A stretch of 64,000 nt of DNA from NCBI RefSeq assembly GCF_014196745.1, contig NZ_JACIEH010000003.1, positions 868,001-932,000 of the forward strand, given 5' to 3'. Under the pieces are notes generated by a model. The model had not been told where the DNA came from and searched no databases. It saw only the letters and a program-made list of their open reading frames with translations. This DNA is from Sphingomonas kyeonggiensis. Its GTDB lineage: Bacteria > Pseudomonadota > Alphaproteobacteria > Sphingomonadales > Sphingomonadaceae. Positions 18,297-26,642 of this stretch are shown piece after piece. How positions within the stretch are numbered: the first letter of the stretch is position 1; each line of letters opens with the position of its first letter. The position numbers and the translations under genes were made by a program.

Positions 18297-19370
18297 GTGA
18301 CGAGATCGCTGATTGCCGCGCTGATGCTGATGGTGCCGGGCGTCGCTCTGGGGCAAGGTCATGCCATGCATGGGAACACCGACAAGGTAATCGTGATCGC
18401 GCATCGCGGCGCGAGCGGCGAACGCCCCGAACATACGTTGCTCTCCTACCAGCGCGCCATCGAGCAGGGCGCCGACTTCATCGAGCCCGACCTGGTGCCG
18501 ACCAAGGACGGCGTGCTCGTCGCGCGGCACGAGAACAACATCACCGAGACGACCAACGTCGCCGATCATCCCGAGTTCGCCGACCGCAAGGCGACCAAGA
18601 CGATCGACGGCGAGACGATGACCGGCTGGTTCACCGAGGACTTCACCCTCGCCGAGCTGAAGACGCTTCGCGCCAAGGAGCGGCTGCCCAAATTCCGTCC
18701 CGACAACACGAAGTTCGACGGCCAGGCCGAGGTGCCGACGTTCGACGAGGTCATTGCGCTGGCCAAGAAGGCGTCGAAGCAGACCGGGCGCACGATCGGC
18801 ATCTATCCCGAGACCAAGCACCCGACCTATTTCGCCTCGATCGGCCTGGCCGTGGAGCAGCGGCTGGTCGACAAGCTCAAGGCCGCGGGCTGGGACCGCG
18901 CCGATGCGCCGGTGTTCATCCAGTCGTTCGAGGTGAACAACCTCAAGAAGCTCAGGACGATGACCAAGGTTCGGCTGATCCAGCTGATGGCCGGTGCAGG
19001 CGCCCCGGCGGACGGCGCGCAACCGAGCTACAAGGCGATGATCACGCCGGAAGGGCTCAAGGCAGTGGCCGCCTATGCGTACGGGATCGGCCCCGAGCTG
19101 ACGATGATCCAGCCGGTCTCCGGGCCGGCGACCGCGCTGATCGCCGACGCGCACGCCGCAGGGCTCAAGCTGCACCCCTGGACGTTTCGGGCGGAGAACT
19201 TCTTCCTCCTGCCCAGCTACCGTTCCGGCGCAAATCCGGCCGACCATGGTCGCCTCAAGGACGAGATCCTGTATTTCATCGGGCTGGGCGTGGACGGTTT
19301 CTTCACCGATTTCCCCTATATTGGTGTTGAAGCGCGCGATGCCGCGGCAGGGGCGCACAAGGGGGGATAA
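18297..19370 (+). CDS. glpQ: Secreted glycerophosphodiester phosphodiesterase
   Basis: A 357-residue periplasmic GDPD that hydrolyses glycerophosphodiesters to glycerol-3-phosphate and alcohol. A signal peptide ends near ALGQ. The catalytic block IAHRGASGERPEHT gives the HR pair, FIEPDLVPTKDG gives the Glu/Asp metal ligands, and the next His lies in ARHEN. The size fits the GlpQ (E. coli periplasmic) subclass. GTG 18297 is preferred to GTG 18285 because GGAG lies seven bases before it. A small lipoprotein gene follows nine bases after its stop. Confidence 0.92.
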   Translation: MTRSLIAALMLMVPGVALGQGHAMHGNTDKVIVIAHRGASGERPEHTLLSYQRAIEQGADFIEPDLVPTKDGVLVARHENNITETTNVADHPEFADRKATKTIDGETMTGWFTEDFTLAELKTLRAKERLPKFRPDNTKFDGQAEVPTFDEVIALAKKASKQTGRTIGIYPETKHPTYFASIGLAVEQRLVDKLKAAGWDRADAPVFIQSFEVNNLKKLRTMTKVRLIQLMAGAGAPADGAQPSYKAMITPEGLKAVAAYAYGIGPELTMIQPVSGPATALIADAHAAGLKLHPWTFRAENFFLLPSYRSGANPADHGRLKDEILYFIGLGVDGFFTDFPYIGVEARDAAAGAHKGG

Positions 19371-19379
19371 GGGATTTCC

Positions 19380-19679
19380 ATGCGCAAGTTTCTGGTGCCG
19401 TTCATCGTTGCCCTGCCGCTGCTCAGCGGCGGCTGCATCGCCAAGACCGTGGTCGATGTCGCGACCATGCCGGTGAAGGCAGGCGGCAAGGTGGTCGACT
19501 GGACGACGACCAGCCAGGACGAAAGCGACCGCAACTACGGCCGCAAGATGCGCGAGAAGGAAGCGCGCGAGGGCAAGGAACTCCGCAAGCTCTGCAAGAA
19601 GCACCCCGACGACCAGCGCTGCCAGGGCGGCGCCGACAATGGCTTCCGCGCCGATCCGGGCGGCAACCGCTACAACTGA
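19380..19679 (+). CDS. Small putative lipoprotein, function unknown
   Basis: A 99-residue protein with a type II signal peptide: a hydrophobic stretch and the lipobox LLSGGC, giving an acylated Cys at about residue 19. The mature part is short, charged (KMREKEAREGKEL) and ends with two Cys in a Lys/Asp-rich tail. It is co-transcribed with glpQ and closed by a terminator, so a role in the periplasm or outer membrane beside GlpQ is possible. I do not recognise the family. Confidence 0.8.
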   Translation: MRKFLVPFIVALPLLSGGCIAKTVVDVATMPVKAGGKVVDWTTTSQDESDRNYGRKMREKEAREGKELRKLCKKHPDDQRCQGGADNGFRADPGGNRYN

Positions 19680-19706
19680 TCGCGTCATTCCAGCCGTTTC
19701 GGCGGT

Positions 19707-19735
19707 AAAAGCCGGCGGGCATCCCGCCGGCTTTT
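19707..19735. terminator. Bidirectional rho-independent terminator
   Basis: A nine-pair GC stem GCCGGCGGG/CCCGCCGGC (19711-19719 with 19723-19731) with a three-base loop is flanked by AAAA and TTTT. It lies between the lipoprotein gene and the convergent acyl-CoA dehydrogenase gene and can serve both. Confidence 0.92.
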
Positions 19736-19766
19736 GCTATGCTGGCCCGATCAAAAGGGGGAAGCT

Positions 19767-21458
19767 CTACGCGGCGAAGCCTTCGGCATCGATTGCGTAG
19801 AGCATTTCCGCCTTGGCCATCGCGGCGGGCATCAGGCCCAGCGCCTCGGGCACGATCTGCGCGACATAGAAGCGCGAAGCCGCCTGCTTCATCTTCAGGA
19901 ACGCCGGATCGCCCTCGCTGCGCGCCGCCGCACGACCGCTGGCCTCCATCAGCCAGCCGCACACCGCAGTGGAGAGCATGGTCAGGAACGGATAGCTCGC
20001 CGCCAGCCGGTCATCCATCTCGCTCGACAGCAGGTTGCGCGCGACTTCCTCGCAGGCGTCGATCAGGTTGACCAGGCCGGTGTCCTCGGCATCCTCGCGC
20101 ATCTGCCCGATCAGGCCGAGCAGCGTGCCGCCATTGTCCATCGAGAGCTTGCGCCCGACCAGGTCGGCGGCCTGGATGCCGTTGGTGCCCTCGTAGATCG
20201 GCGTGATCCGCGCATCGCGGAAATGCTGGGCCGCGCCGGTCTCCTCGATATAGCCCATGCCGCCATGGACCTGGACGCCCAGGCTGGCGACTTCGTTGCC
20301 GAGATCGGTGCCGTGCGCCTTGGCGAGCGGAGTGAGCAGCTCGACGCGCTTCTCCGCTTCCGCATCGCCGGCCCGCGCGCGGTCGAGCTGACCGAAGGCG
20401 TAATAGACCAGCGCCCGCGCCGCCTGGGTCTGCGCCTTCATCCGCAGCAGCATCCGGCGGACATCGGGATGCTCGACGATCGCGACCTGCGCCCCGCCGC
20501 GATAGCCCTGCACGCGCTCGCGGGCATAGGCGACCGCGCGCTGGGTGGCGCGCTCGGCCACCTGCACGCCCTGCAGGCCGACATTGAGCCGCGCATTGTT
20601 CATCATCGTGAACATCGCGCGGATGCCGCCCAGCTCGGGGCCGACCAGCTCGCCGATGCAATCGTCATTGTCGCCGAACGAGAGCACGCAGGTCGGCGAG
20701 GCATGCAGCCCCATCTTGTGCTCGATCGAGACGGTGCGGACATCGTTGAAGTCGCCCGGCGTGCCGTCCGCGTTGAGCCGGTACTTCGGCACCAGGAACA
20801 GCGAGATGCCCTTGGTCCCGGCCGGCGCGCCCGGCGTGCGGGCGAGGACGAGGTGGACGATGTTATCGGCCATGTCGTGGTCGCCGAAGCTGATGAAGAT
20901 CTTGGTGCCCTTGATCTTCCACTTGCCCTCGCCGGCGGGCGTGGCGGTGCTGCGCAGCGCGCCGACGTCCGAGCCGGCCTGGGGCTCGGTCAGGTTCATC
21001 GTGCCGGTCCAGGCGCCGGTCGAGAGGTGCGGGAGGTACAGCGCCTGCTGCTCGGGCGTGCCGTGGTGCATCAGCGCCTCGACCGCGCCGACCGTGAGGA
21101 TCGGGGCGAGCGCGAAGCCCATGTTCGCGGTGCCGAGCGTTTCCAGCACGGCGATCGACAGGCTGACCGGCAGGCCCTGGCCGCCATGCTCGGCCGGCGA
21201 GCCGATCGTGCCCCAGCCACCCTCGACATAGGCCTGATAGGCCTCGGCGAAGCCCGCCGGCATCTTTACGCCGTCGGGCGTCCATTTCGGGCCATTTGTG
21301 TCGCCCAGCCGCTCGAGCGGCGCCCATTCGCCGGCGGCGAACTGGCCCGCGCCATCGAGCACCGCATCGGTGATTTCGGCGGCTTCCGCGCTGATCTCGC
21401 CCAGGCGAACGATGGTCTCCAGCACGAAGCGCTGATCGGCGGTGGCGGGGGTGAACAT
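19767..21458 (-). CDS. Acyl-CoA dehydrogenase (DmdC/large-subfamily type)
   Basis: A 563-residue FAD enzyme that introduces a 2,3-double bond into an acyl-CoA. The middle domain has MNLTEPQAGSDVGAL and KGTKIFIS. The C-terminal helical domain has QVHGGMGYIEETG and ITPIYEGTNGIQ, whose Glu is the expected catalytic base. A further C-terminal extension of about 130 residues places it with the roughly 590-residue DmdC-like group rather than short/medium-chain enzymes. ATG 21458 (MFTPATADQR) has GAGAGG before it. It is divergent from tsaC. Confidence 0.93.
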   Translation of the reverse strand: MFTPATADQRFVLETIVRLGEISAEAAEITDAVLDGAGQFAAGEWAPLERLGDTNGPKWTPDGVKMPAGFAEAYQAYVEGGWGTIGSPAEHGGQGLPVSLSIAVLETLGTANMGFALAPILTVGAVEALMHHGTPEQQALYLPHLSTGAWTGTMNLTEPQAGSDVGALRSTATPAGEGKWKIKGTKIFISFGDHDMADNIVHLVLARTPGAPAGTKGISLFLVPKYRLNADGTPGDFNDVRTVSIEHKMGLHASPTCVLSFGDNDDCIGELVGPELGGIRAMFTMMNNARLNVGLQGVQVAERATQRAVAYARERVQGYRGGAQVAIVEHPDVRRMLLRMKAQTQAARALVYYAFGQLDRARAGDAEAEKRVELLTPLAKAHGTDLGNEVASLGVQVHGGMGYIEETGAAQHFRDARITPIYEGTNGIQAADLVGRKLSMDNGGTLLGLIGQMREDAEDTGLVNLIDACEEVARNLLSSEMDDRLAASYPFLTMLSTAVCGWLMEASGRAAARSEGDPAFLKMKQAASRFYVAQIVPEALGLMPAAMAKAEMLYAIDAEGFAA

Positions 21459-21504
21459 AGGGCCTCTCTTGTGGTCTGGTTTCGCGCCGTATAGCTCGCC
21501 CAAA

Positions 21505-22464
21505 GTGAGCCCGACAAATCCGAGAGTCTTACCTTACGGCATGGCCGCGATCGCCGAGGCGGCGACGCTGATTCGCGCCGGCGAATGCGTCGCGGTGCCG
21601 ACCGAGACGGTGTACGGTCTGGCCGCCGACGCGACCGAGTCGCGCGCGGTCGCGGGCATCTATGCCGCCAAGGGCCGGCCGAGCTTCAATCCGCTGATCG
21701 TCCATGTCCCGGACCTCGCCGCCGCCGAGCGGATCGCCGAGTTCGACGAACGCGCGCGTGACCTGGCGGAGCGCTTCTGGCCGGGGCCGCTGACCCTGGT
21801 GCTGCCGCTGCGCGCCGATGCCGGGATCGCGTCTTTGGTCACCGCGGGGCTCGACACGATCGCGATCCGCGTGCCGCGCCACCGCGCGATGCAGGCGCTG
21901 CTCGAAGCCTCGGGCAAGCCGCTCGCCGCACCCTCGGCCAATGCCAGCGGCTCGATCAGTCCGACGCGTGCCGAGCATGTCGCGAAGAGCCTTGCCGGGC
22001 GCATCCCGCTGGTTATCGACGATGGGGCGACGCCGGCAGGAGTGGAGTCGACGATCGTGATGGGCAACCGGATCCTGCGTCCCGGACCGCTGAGCGCCGA
22101 ACAGCTTTTCCCCGGCGAAGGCCGGGGGGCGGACCTGGATTCTGAGGCTGGGCCTCGGCCTTCGCCGGGGAAAGAAGCGGGGATTGTCGCGCCCGGCCAG
22201 CTCGACAGCCACTACGCCCCGTCCAAGCCTGTGCGCCTTAACGCGACCGAAGCGCAGGGCGGGGAGTACCTGATCGGCTTCGGCCCGATCCCCGGTGTCG
22301 AGACCCTCTCCGCCATCGGCGACCTCACCGAAGCCGCCGCCAACCTGTTCGACGCGCTCCACCGCGCCGATGCCAGCGACGCTCCGGCCATCGCGGTGGC
22401 GCCGATCCCCGAGACCGGCATCGGCGTGGCGATCAACGACCGGCTGCGCCGCGCCGCTTACTAG
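21505..22464 (+). CDS. tsaC: Threonylcarbamoyl-AMP synthase (Sua5/YrdC type)
   Basis: A 319-residue enzyme that makes threonylcarbamoyl-adenylate for the t6A37 tRNA modification. The YrdC domain occupies about residues 15-200 (VPTETVYGLAADA, KGRPSFNPLIVHV, PSANASG, and the STIV site). The C-terminal Sua5 domain follows from about residue 225 (APGQLDSHYAP). GTG 21505 is chosen because the resulting RVLPYG N-terminus matches related proteins; ATG 21541 is the alternative. The linker between the domains is encoded by a palindromic repeat (22107-22173), giving an odd GEGRGADLDSEAGPRPSPGKE stretch. Its stop overlaps the convergent HAD gene by four bases. Confidence 0.93.
   Translation: MSPTNPRVLPYGMAAIAEAATLIRAGECVAVPTETVYGLAADATESRAVAGIYAAKGRPSFNPLIVHVPDLAAAERIAEFDERARDLAERFWPGPLTLVLPLRADAGIASLVTAGLDTIAIRVPRHRAMQALLEASGKPLAAPSANASGSISPTRAEHVAKSLAGRIPLVIDDGATPAGVESTIVMGNRILRPGPLSAEQLFPGEGRGADLDSEAGPRPSPGKEAGIVAPGQLDSHYAPSKPVRLNATEAQGGEYLIGFGPIPGVETLSAIGDLTEAAANLFDALHRADASDAPAIAVAPIPETGIGVAINDRLRRAAY
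22107..22173. repeat. REP-like inverted repeat inside the tsaC coding sequence
   Basis: The 18-base arms at 22107-22124 and 22156-22173 (TTTCCCCGGCGAAGGCCG and its exact complement) enclose 31 bases. The CCCCGGCGAAGGCCGGGG core is the type of element normally found between sphingomonad genes. Its length keeps the frame, and it encodes the linker between the two Sua5 domains. Confidence 0.85.
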
Positions 22465-23123
22465 CGCGCGACCAGCCGTAGCCAGCCGTTCGCATCGGTC
22501 TCGACATCGATGCCGCGATAATCCGCCCGGGCCGGGTGCGGCGTGTCCATCACCTCGTGATGCGTCTCGGTGATGACGATCGCGGCGGCACCTGCCGCAT
22601 CGGCGGCGGCGATGCCGGCGGGGCTGTCCTCCCACACCAGGCAGTCGCCGATCTCGACGCCGAGCCGCTCGGCGCCCAGCAGGAAACAGTCGGGCGCGGG
22701 CTTGCCGTGGGCGACATCCTCGGCGGCGATGACGATCTCGGGCAGGGGAATGCCGGCCGCCTCCAGCCGGCGCAGCGCCAGCGCGCGCGGGGCGGAGGTC
22801 ACCAGCGCCCAGCGCCCGGCGGGGATGCGGGCGAGAAAGGTAGCTGCGCCGCCGACTTCGGCCAGCCCTTCGATATCGTCGATCTCGGCCTGGGTGAGCG
22901 TTTCGGTCTCCGCCTCGGCATCGACGCCGGCGGGGGCGAAGCGGCGGATCGTCTCGATCGCGCGGACGCCGTGCAGCGCCGCCATCAGCGGATCGGTCTC
23001 GATGCAGTGCCGCGCCGCCCAGGCGCGCCACACGCGGTCGACCACCGCCATCGAGTTCACGAGCGTGCCGTCCATGTCGAACAGGAAGGCGGCGAAACTG
23101 CGGTCGGGAAGCGTCATCGACAT
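22461..23123 (-). CDS. HAD-IA family phosphatase
   Basis: A 220-residue haloacid-dehalogenase-like phosphatase. FLFDMDGTLVNS is motif I with the nucleophile Asp, VTSAP is motif II, GKPAPDCFLLGAERL contains the motif III Lys, and VWEDSPAGIAAA gives the acidic motif IV. The alpha-helical cap between motifs I and II makes it subclass IA, like sugar-phosphate and phosphoglycolate phosphatases. The substrate cannot be told from sequence. The start MSMTLPDRS at 23123 is preferred; the longer frame adds residues unlike the family. Confidence 0.9.
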   Translation of the reverse strand: MSMTLPDRSFAAFLFDMDGTLVNSMAVVDRVWRAWAARHCIETDPLMAALHGVRAIETIRRFAPAGVDAEAETETLTQAEIDDIEGLAEVGGAATFLARIPAGRWALVTSAPRALALRRLEAAGIPLPEIVIAAEDVAHGKPAPDCFLLGAERLGVEIGDCLVWEDSPAGIAAADAAGAAAIVITETHHEVMDTPHPARADYRGIDVETDANGWLRLVAR

Positions 23124-23247
23124 TCCCCTCACCACAGTGCCGCCGTCGCCGCAACCCGCGAGCGGCTTTACTTCCGACTCGATCAAGACCTACAAATTTG
23201 CGCAGGTCTGGATGGGAGAGACCGAACACAGCAGGAGGGCAACAAGC

Positions 23248-23985
23248 ATGAGCAATGTGCAACGTGGTCTCGCCGAACTGATCGGCACTTTCTGGCTCGT
23301 CTTCGGCGGATGCGGCAGCGCGGTGCTGGCCGCGGCGTTTCCGGATGTCGGCATCGGGCTGGCGGGCGTCAGCCTCGCCTTTGGTCTCACGGTTCTCACC
23401 ATGGCCTATTCGATCGGCCATATCTCGGGCTGTCACCTCAACCCGGCGGTTACCTTCGGCCTGTGGGCCGGCGGGCGCTTCCCGGCCAGGGACATCCCGC
23501 TCTACGTGATCGCGCAGGTGATCGGCGCGGTGATCGCGGCGGGCCTGCTCTGGTACGTCGCCAGCGGTGCGCCGGGCTATGCCGGAGGCCTCGCCTCCAA
23601 CGGGTTCGGCGAGCATTCGCCTGGCCATTTCTCGTTCCAGGCCGGGATGGTGATCGAGGTCGTGCTGACCTTCATGTTCCTGATGGTGATCATGGGATCG
23701 ACCGACAGCCGCGCCCCGGCCGGCTTCGCGCCGATCGCGATCGGGCTGGCGCTCACGCTGATCCACCTGATCTCGATCCCGGTGACCAATACGTCGGTGA
23801 ACCCGGCGCGCTCGACCGGGCCGGCGCTGCTCGAAGGCGGCATCGCGCTGCAGCAGCTGCTCTGGTTCTGGATCGCACCGATCGTCGGCGGGTTGCTCGG
23901 CGGCTTCGTCTACAAGGCGCTCGGCGCCGAAGCGGGCAAGCGCCCGCCGATCGAAGGCGAGGCGCTGCCGGGGGGAAGGGAATAG
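23248..23985 (+). CDS. aqpZ: Aquaporin Z
   Basis: A 245-residue water channel of the inner membrane with six membrane segments. Both NPA boxes are present, in GCHLNPAVTFGLW and TSVNPARSTGPALL. The second box is followed by the Arg of the selectivity filter, as in water-selective AqpZ rather than GlpF, where the loop carries extra residues. ATG 23248 has AGGAGG ten bases upstream; the frame is open far upstream but that part is non-coding. It ends just before a long inverted repeat shared with the convergent msrA. Confidence 0.95.
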   Translation: MSNVQRGLAELIGTFWLVFGGCGSAVLAAAFPDVGIGLAGVSLAFGLTVLTMAYSIGHISGCHLNPAVTFGLWAGGRFPARDIPLYVIAQVIGAVIAAGLLWYVASGAPGYAGGLASNGFGEHSPGHFSFQAGMVIEVVLTFMFLMVIMGSTDSRAPAGFAPIAIGLALTLIHLISIPVTNTSVNPARSTGPALLEGGIALQQLLWFWIAPIVGGLLGGFVYKALGAEAGKRPPIEGEALPGGRE

Positions 23986-23991
23986 TCCAAG

Positions 23992-24134
23992 ATCCTCCCT
24001 CGCGAAGCGGGGGAGGGGGACCAGCCGCAGGCTGGTGGAGGGGGCTTGGCCGCAAGCGAGCTGCTCGGGGAGATGCCCCCTCCACCACGCCCTGCGGGCG
24101 CGGTCCCCCTCCCCCGGCTTCGCCGAGGGAGGAT
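23992..24134. repeat. Long imperfect inverted repeat (copy 1)
   Basis: About 55 bases from 23992 (CCTCCCTCGCGAAGC then GGGGGAGGGGGACCAG) are repeated as their complement from 24076 to 24134 (GGTCCCCCTCCCCC, GGCTTCGCCGAGGGAGG). The arms differ at several positions. The element fills the gap between the convergent aqpZ and msrA genes, so it can fold into a large hairpin in either transcript and may end both. Confidence 0.85.
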
Positions 24135-24143
24135 TGAGTCCGG

Positions 24144-24689
24144 TTACGCCGTAGCGCCTTCCTTGCTGCGTGCGGCGAAGCTCTTGCGGAGCTTGCGCAG
24201 CTTCGGCGGGATCACCGCCAGGCAATAGGGGTTACGCTGGCCGTCGCCCTGCCAATATTCCTGGTGGTAGTCCTCGGCAGACCACCATTCGCCGAGCGGC
24301 TCGATCGCCGTGACGATCGGCTCGGGCCAGTCCGGCCGGGCGCGCTCGATCGCATCCAGCGCCTCGCGCTCCTGCTCCGCCGAGTGCGGGAAGATCGCCG
24401 AGCGATACTGGGTGCCGATATCGTTGCCCTGGCGGTTGAGCTGGGTCGGGTCGTGCGTCGCCAGGAAGATGTCGAGGATCTCGCCATACGAGATCTGGTC
24501 GGTGTCGAAGCTCACCCGGATCGCCTCGGCGTGGCCGGTCGTTCCCGTGCAGACTTCCTTGTAGGTCGGGTTCTCCTTGGTGCCCCCGATATAGCCGCTT
24601 TCGACCGACTGAACGCCGATCACATCGTTGAACACGGCCTCGGTGCACCAGAAGCACCCTCCGGCCAGCGTAGCGGTTTCAATGCTCAT
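24144..24689 (-). CDS. msrA: Peptide methionine sulfoxide reductase A
   Basis: A 181-residue cytosolic repair enzyme that reduces methionine-S-sulfoxide in proteins using thioredoxin. The active-site motif GGCFWCTEAVF lies near the N-terminus. ESGYIGG, GHAEAIRVSFD and THDPTQLNRQGND-like residues complete the family pattern, and the recycling region includes YHQEYWQGD. No C-terminal resolving Cys beyond the usual residues is obvious. Divergent from galE with a 65-base gap. Confidence 0.96.
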   Translation of the reverse strand: MSIETATLAGGCFWCTEAVFNDVIGVQSVESGYIGGTKENPTYKEVCTGTTGHAEAIRVSFDTDQISYGEILDIFLATHDPTQLNRQGNDIGTQYRSAIFPHSAEQEREALDAIERARPDWPEPIVTAIEPLGEWWSAEDYHQEYWQGDGQRNPYCLAVIPPKLRKLRKSFAARSKEGATA

Positions 24690-24754
24690 CGCGAACTCCT
24701 TGCTATCGGCGCAAAGATAGGATTGGACGCGCGAAGAACAATGCGGAGTTTGGT

Positions 24755-25753
24755 ATGCGCGAAGGCACGGTGCTGGTTACGGGCGGGGCGGGCTATATCG
24801 GCAGCCATGCGGTGCTGGCGCTGCTCGATGCCGGCTGGCAGGTCGTGGTGGTCGACAACCTGGTCACCGGCTTCGACTGGGCCGTCGATCCGCGCGCCAG
24901 GCTGGTGGTCGCCAACATCGCCGACGACGACAAGGTCCGCACCGCGATCCGCGAGCACGGCGTGATCGCGATCATGCACTTCGCCGGCTCGGTGGTGGTG
25001 CCGGAGAGCGTGAGCGACCCGCTCAAATATTACCGCAACAACACCGCCGCGAGCCGTTCGCTGATCGAGAGCGCGGTGGCCGAGGGCGTGAAGCACTTCA
25101 TCTTCTCCTCGACCGCGGCGACCTATGGCATCCCCGAGGTCGTGCCGGTGCGCGAGGACAGCCCGAAGCAGCCGATCAACCCGTACGGCATGTCCAAGCT
25201 GATGACCGAGATCATGCTGAAGGACGTCGCCGCGGCGCATCCGATCAACTATGCGGCGCTGCGCTATTTCAACGTCGCCGGCGCCGATCCGCAGGGGCGC
25301 AGCGGCCAGTCGACCGCCGGCGCCACCCACCTGATCAAGATCGCGGCCGAGGCGGCTACCGGCAAGCGCAGCCATGTCTCGGTGTTCGGCACCGATTTCG
25401 ACACGCCCGACGGCACCGGCGTGCGCGACTATATCCATGTCAGCGACCTGGCCGCCGCGCATGTCGATGCGCTCGACCTGCTGATCGCAAGGCCGACCGA
25501 GAACCACACGATGAACGCCGGCTATGGCCGCGGCTTCTCGGTGCTGCAGGTGCTCGACGCGGTCGACCGGGTGACCAACCTGACGATCGAGCGCAAGCTC
25601 GAAGGCCGTCGCGTGGGCGATCCCGACGCGCTGATCGCGGACAACAGCGCGATCCTCTCGGCGCTGCCCTGGCGTCCGAAGCACGACGATCTGGAAGGCA
25701 TCGTCAAGGACGCGCTGGCCTGGGAGCGCAAGCTCGCCGAGCGCCAGGGCTAG
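24755..25753 (+). CDS. galE: UDP-glucose 4-epimerase
   Basis: A 332-residue NAD-dependent epimerase interconverting UDP-glucose and UDP-galactose. The dinucleotide site is VTGGAGYIGSHAVLALL. SSTAATYG gives the catalytic Ser, and PYGMSKLMTE the Tyr and Lys. ALRYFNVAGADP is the substrate-binding segment that characterises GalE. It supplies precursors for surface polysaccharide. Its stop overlaps the stop of the convergent PAP2 gene by four bases. Confidence 0.95.
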   Translation: MREGTVLVTGGAGYIGSHAVLALLDAGWQVVVVDNLVTGFDWAVDPRARLVVANIADDDKVRTAIREHGVIAIMHFAGSVVVPESVSDPLKYYRNNTAASRSLIESAVAEGVKHFIFSSTAATYGIPEVVPVREDSPKQPINPYGMSKLMTEIMLKDVAAAHPINYAALRYFNVAGADPQGRSGQSTAGATHLIKIAAEAATGKRSHVSVFGTDFDTPDGTGVRDYIHVSDLAAAHVDALDLLIARPTENHTMNAGYGRGFSVLQVLDAVDRVTNLTIERKLEGRRVGDPDALIADNSAILSALPWRPKHDDLEGIVKDALAWERKLAERQG

Positions 25754-26454
25754 GCCCTGGCCTGCGCCCGGCTCAGTAGCTCCAGCTCGATCCGCCACCA
25801 CAGCATCGCCCAGACGCCGCCGAACGCCCAGCCGGCCAGGACGTCGCTCGGCCAGTGGACGCCGAGATAGAGGCGGCTGAGGCCCACCGAGAACGTCAGC
25901 ACCAGCGCGACCATCAGCACGAAGGCGCGGATGCGGCGGTCGGGCAGCACCGGGAAGAGCAGGGTGGCGAGGGTCAGGTAGACGATCGCGCTGATCGCGG
26001 CATGGCCGCTGGGGAAGCTGGCCGAGTTCACCTCCATCAGCTGGCCGGTCAGCTGCGGACGGGGCCGGGCGATGAAGCTGCGGATCGTCTCGACCGCGAC
26101 CGAGCCGAGCAGCGAGGCGCCGACCACGAGGAACGCCGTTCGCATCCGGCCGGCGAGCCCGAGGAAGATCGCCGCGACCAGCACGATGAAGCTCAGCACG
26201 GTGGTGCTGCCGAGCGCCGTCACGTCGCGCACCGCCGAGAGTAGCCAGGCCGGGCCGATCGGCTGGAGCGGATGGTTGGGAACGCGCATCGCCAGCATGA
26301 TCGCGCGGTCGATCGTGGCGCCGTCACCTTCCGCCAGTTCATGGCCGAACCAGAGCAAAGCGAGCAGGAAGAGCGCAAAGCCTGCGGCTGCGAGGATCGG
26401 CCAGGGGATGCGGCGCGAGGCGGGCGGGGCTTCGTGGGCGGGATGCATGGGCAT
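25750..26454 (-). CDS. PAP2 superfamily membrane phosphatase
   Basis: A 234-residue inner-membrane protein with about six hydrophobic segments and the three PAP2 motifs: ARPRP (part of the KxxxxxxRP block), PSGHAA, and SRLYLGVHWPSDVLAG. Such enzymes remove phosphate from phosphatidic acid, undecaprenyl pyrophosphate or related lipids. The exact lipid substrate is uncertain. ATG 26454 starts a hydrophilic leader before the first membrane segment; the open frame further upstream runs through a repeat and is not coding. Confidence 0.9.
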   Translation of the reverse strand: MPMHPAHEAPPASRRIPWPILAAAGFALFLLALLWFGHELAEGDGATIDRAIMLAMRVPNHPLQPIGPAWLLSAVRDVTALGSTTVLSFIVLVAAIFLGLAGRMRTAFLVVGASLLGSVAVETIRSFIARPRPQLTGQLMEVNSASFPSGHAAISAIVYLTLATLLFPVLPDRRIRAFVLMVALVLTFSVGLSRLYLGVHWPSDVLAGWAFGGVWAMLWWRIELELLSRAQARA

Positions 26455-26500
26455 TGGATCGCGTAACGGCGGAGACGATGCAATGATCCGCTTCATACCC

Positions 26501-26635
26501 AATCCTCCCCCGGAGGGGGAGGGGGACCAGCGAAGCTGGTGGAGGGGTATTCTCCACCGGCACCAGGGCTTGAGGCGCGCTACTCCTCCTCCACCAGCTT
26601 CGCTTGCGGTCCCCCTCCCCCTCCGGGGGAGGATT
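26501..26635. repeat. Long inverted repeat (copy 2)
   Basis: The outer arms AATCCTCCCCCGGAGGGGGA (26501-26520) and its complement ending at 26635 are perfect over 20 bases. The inner arms carry GACCAGCGAAGCTGGTGGAGG against CCTCCACCAGCTTCGC. The element has the same family sequence as copy 1 at 23992. It lies between the stop of the TonB receptor gene and the start of the PAP2 gene, both on the minus strand. Confidence 0.88.
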
Positions 26636-26642
26636 TGAAAGG

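Noticed and set aside
22124..22156. A possible frameshift in tsaC suggested by the odd linker
   Set aside because: Both the YrdC and Sua5 domains are in one frame across the repeat, so the gene is intact.
21529..24225. An 898-codon minus-strand frame spanning tsaC, the HAD gene and aqpZ
   Set aside because: It crosses three well-supported genes in wrong frames and has no domain content.
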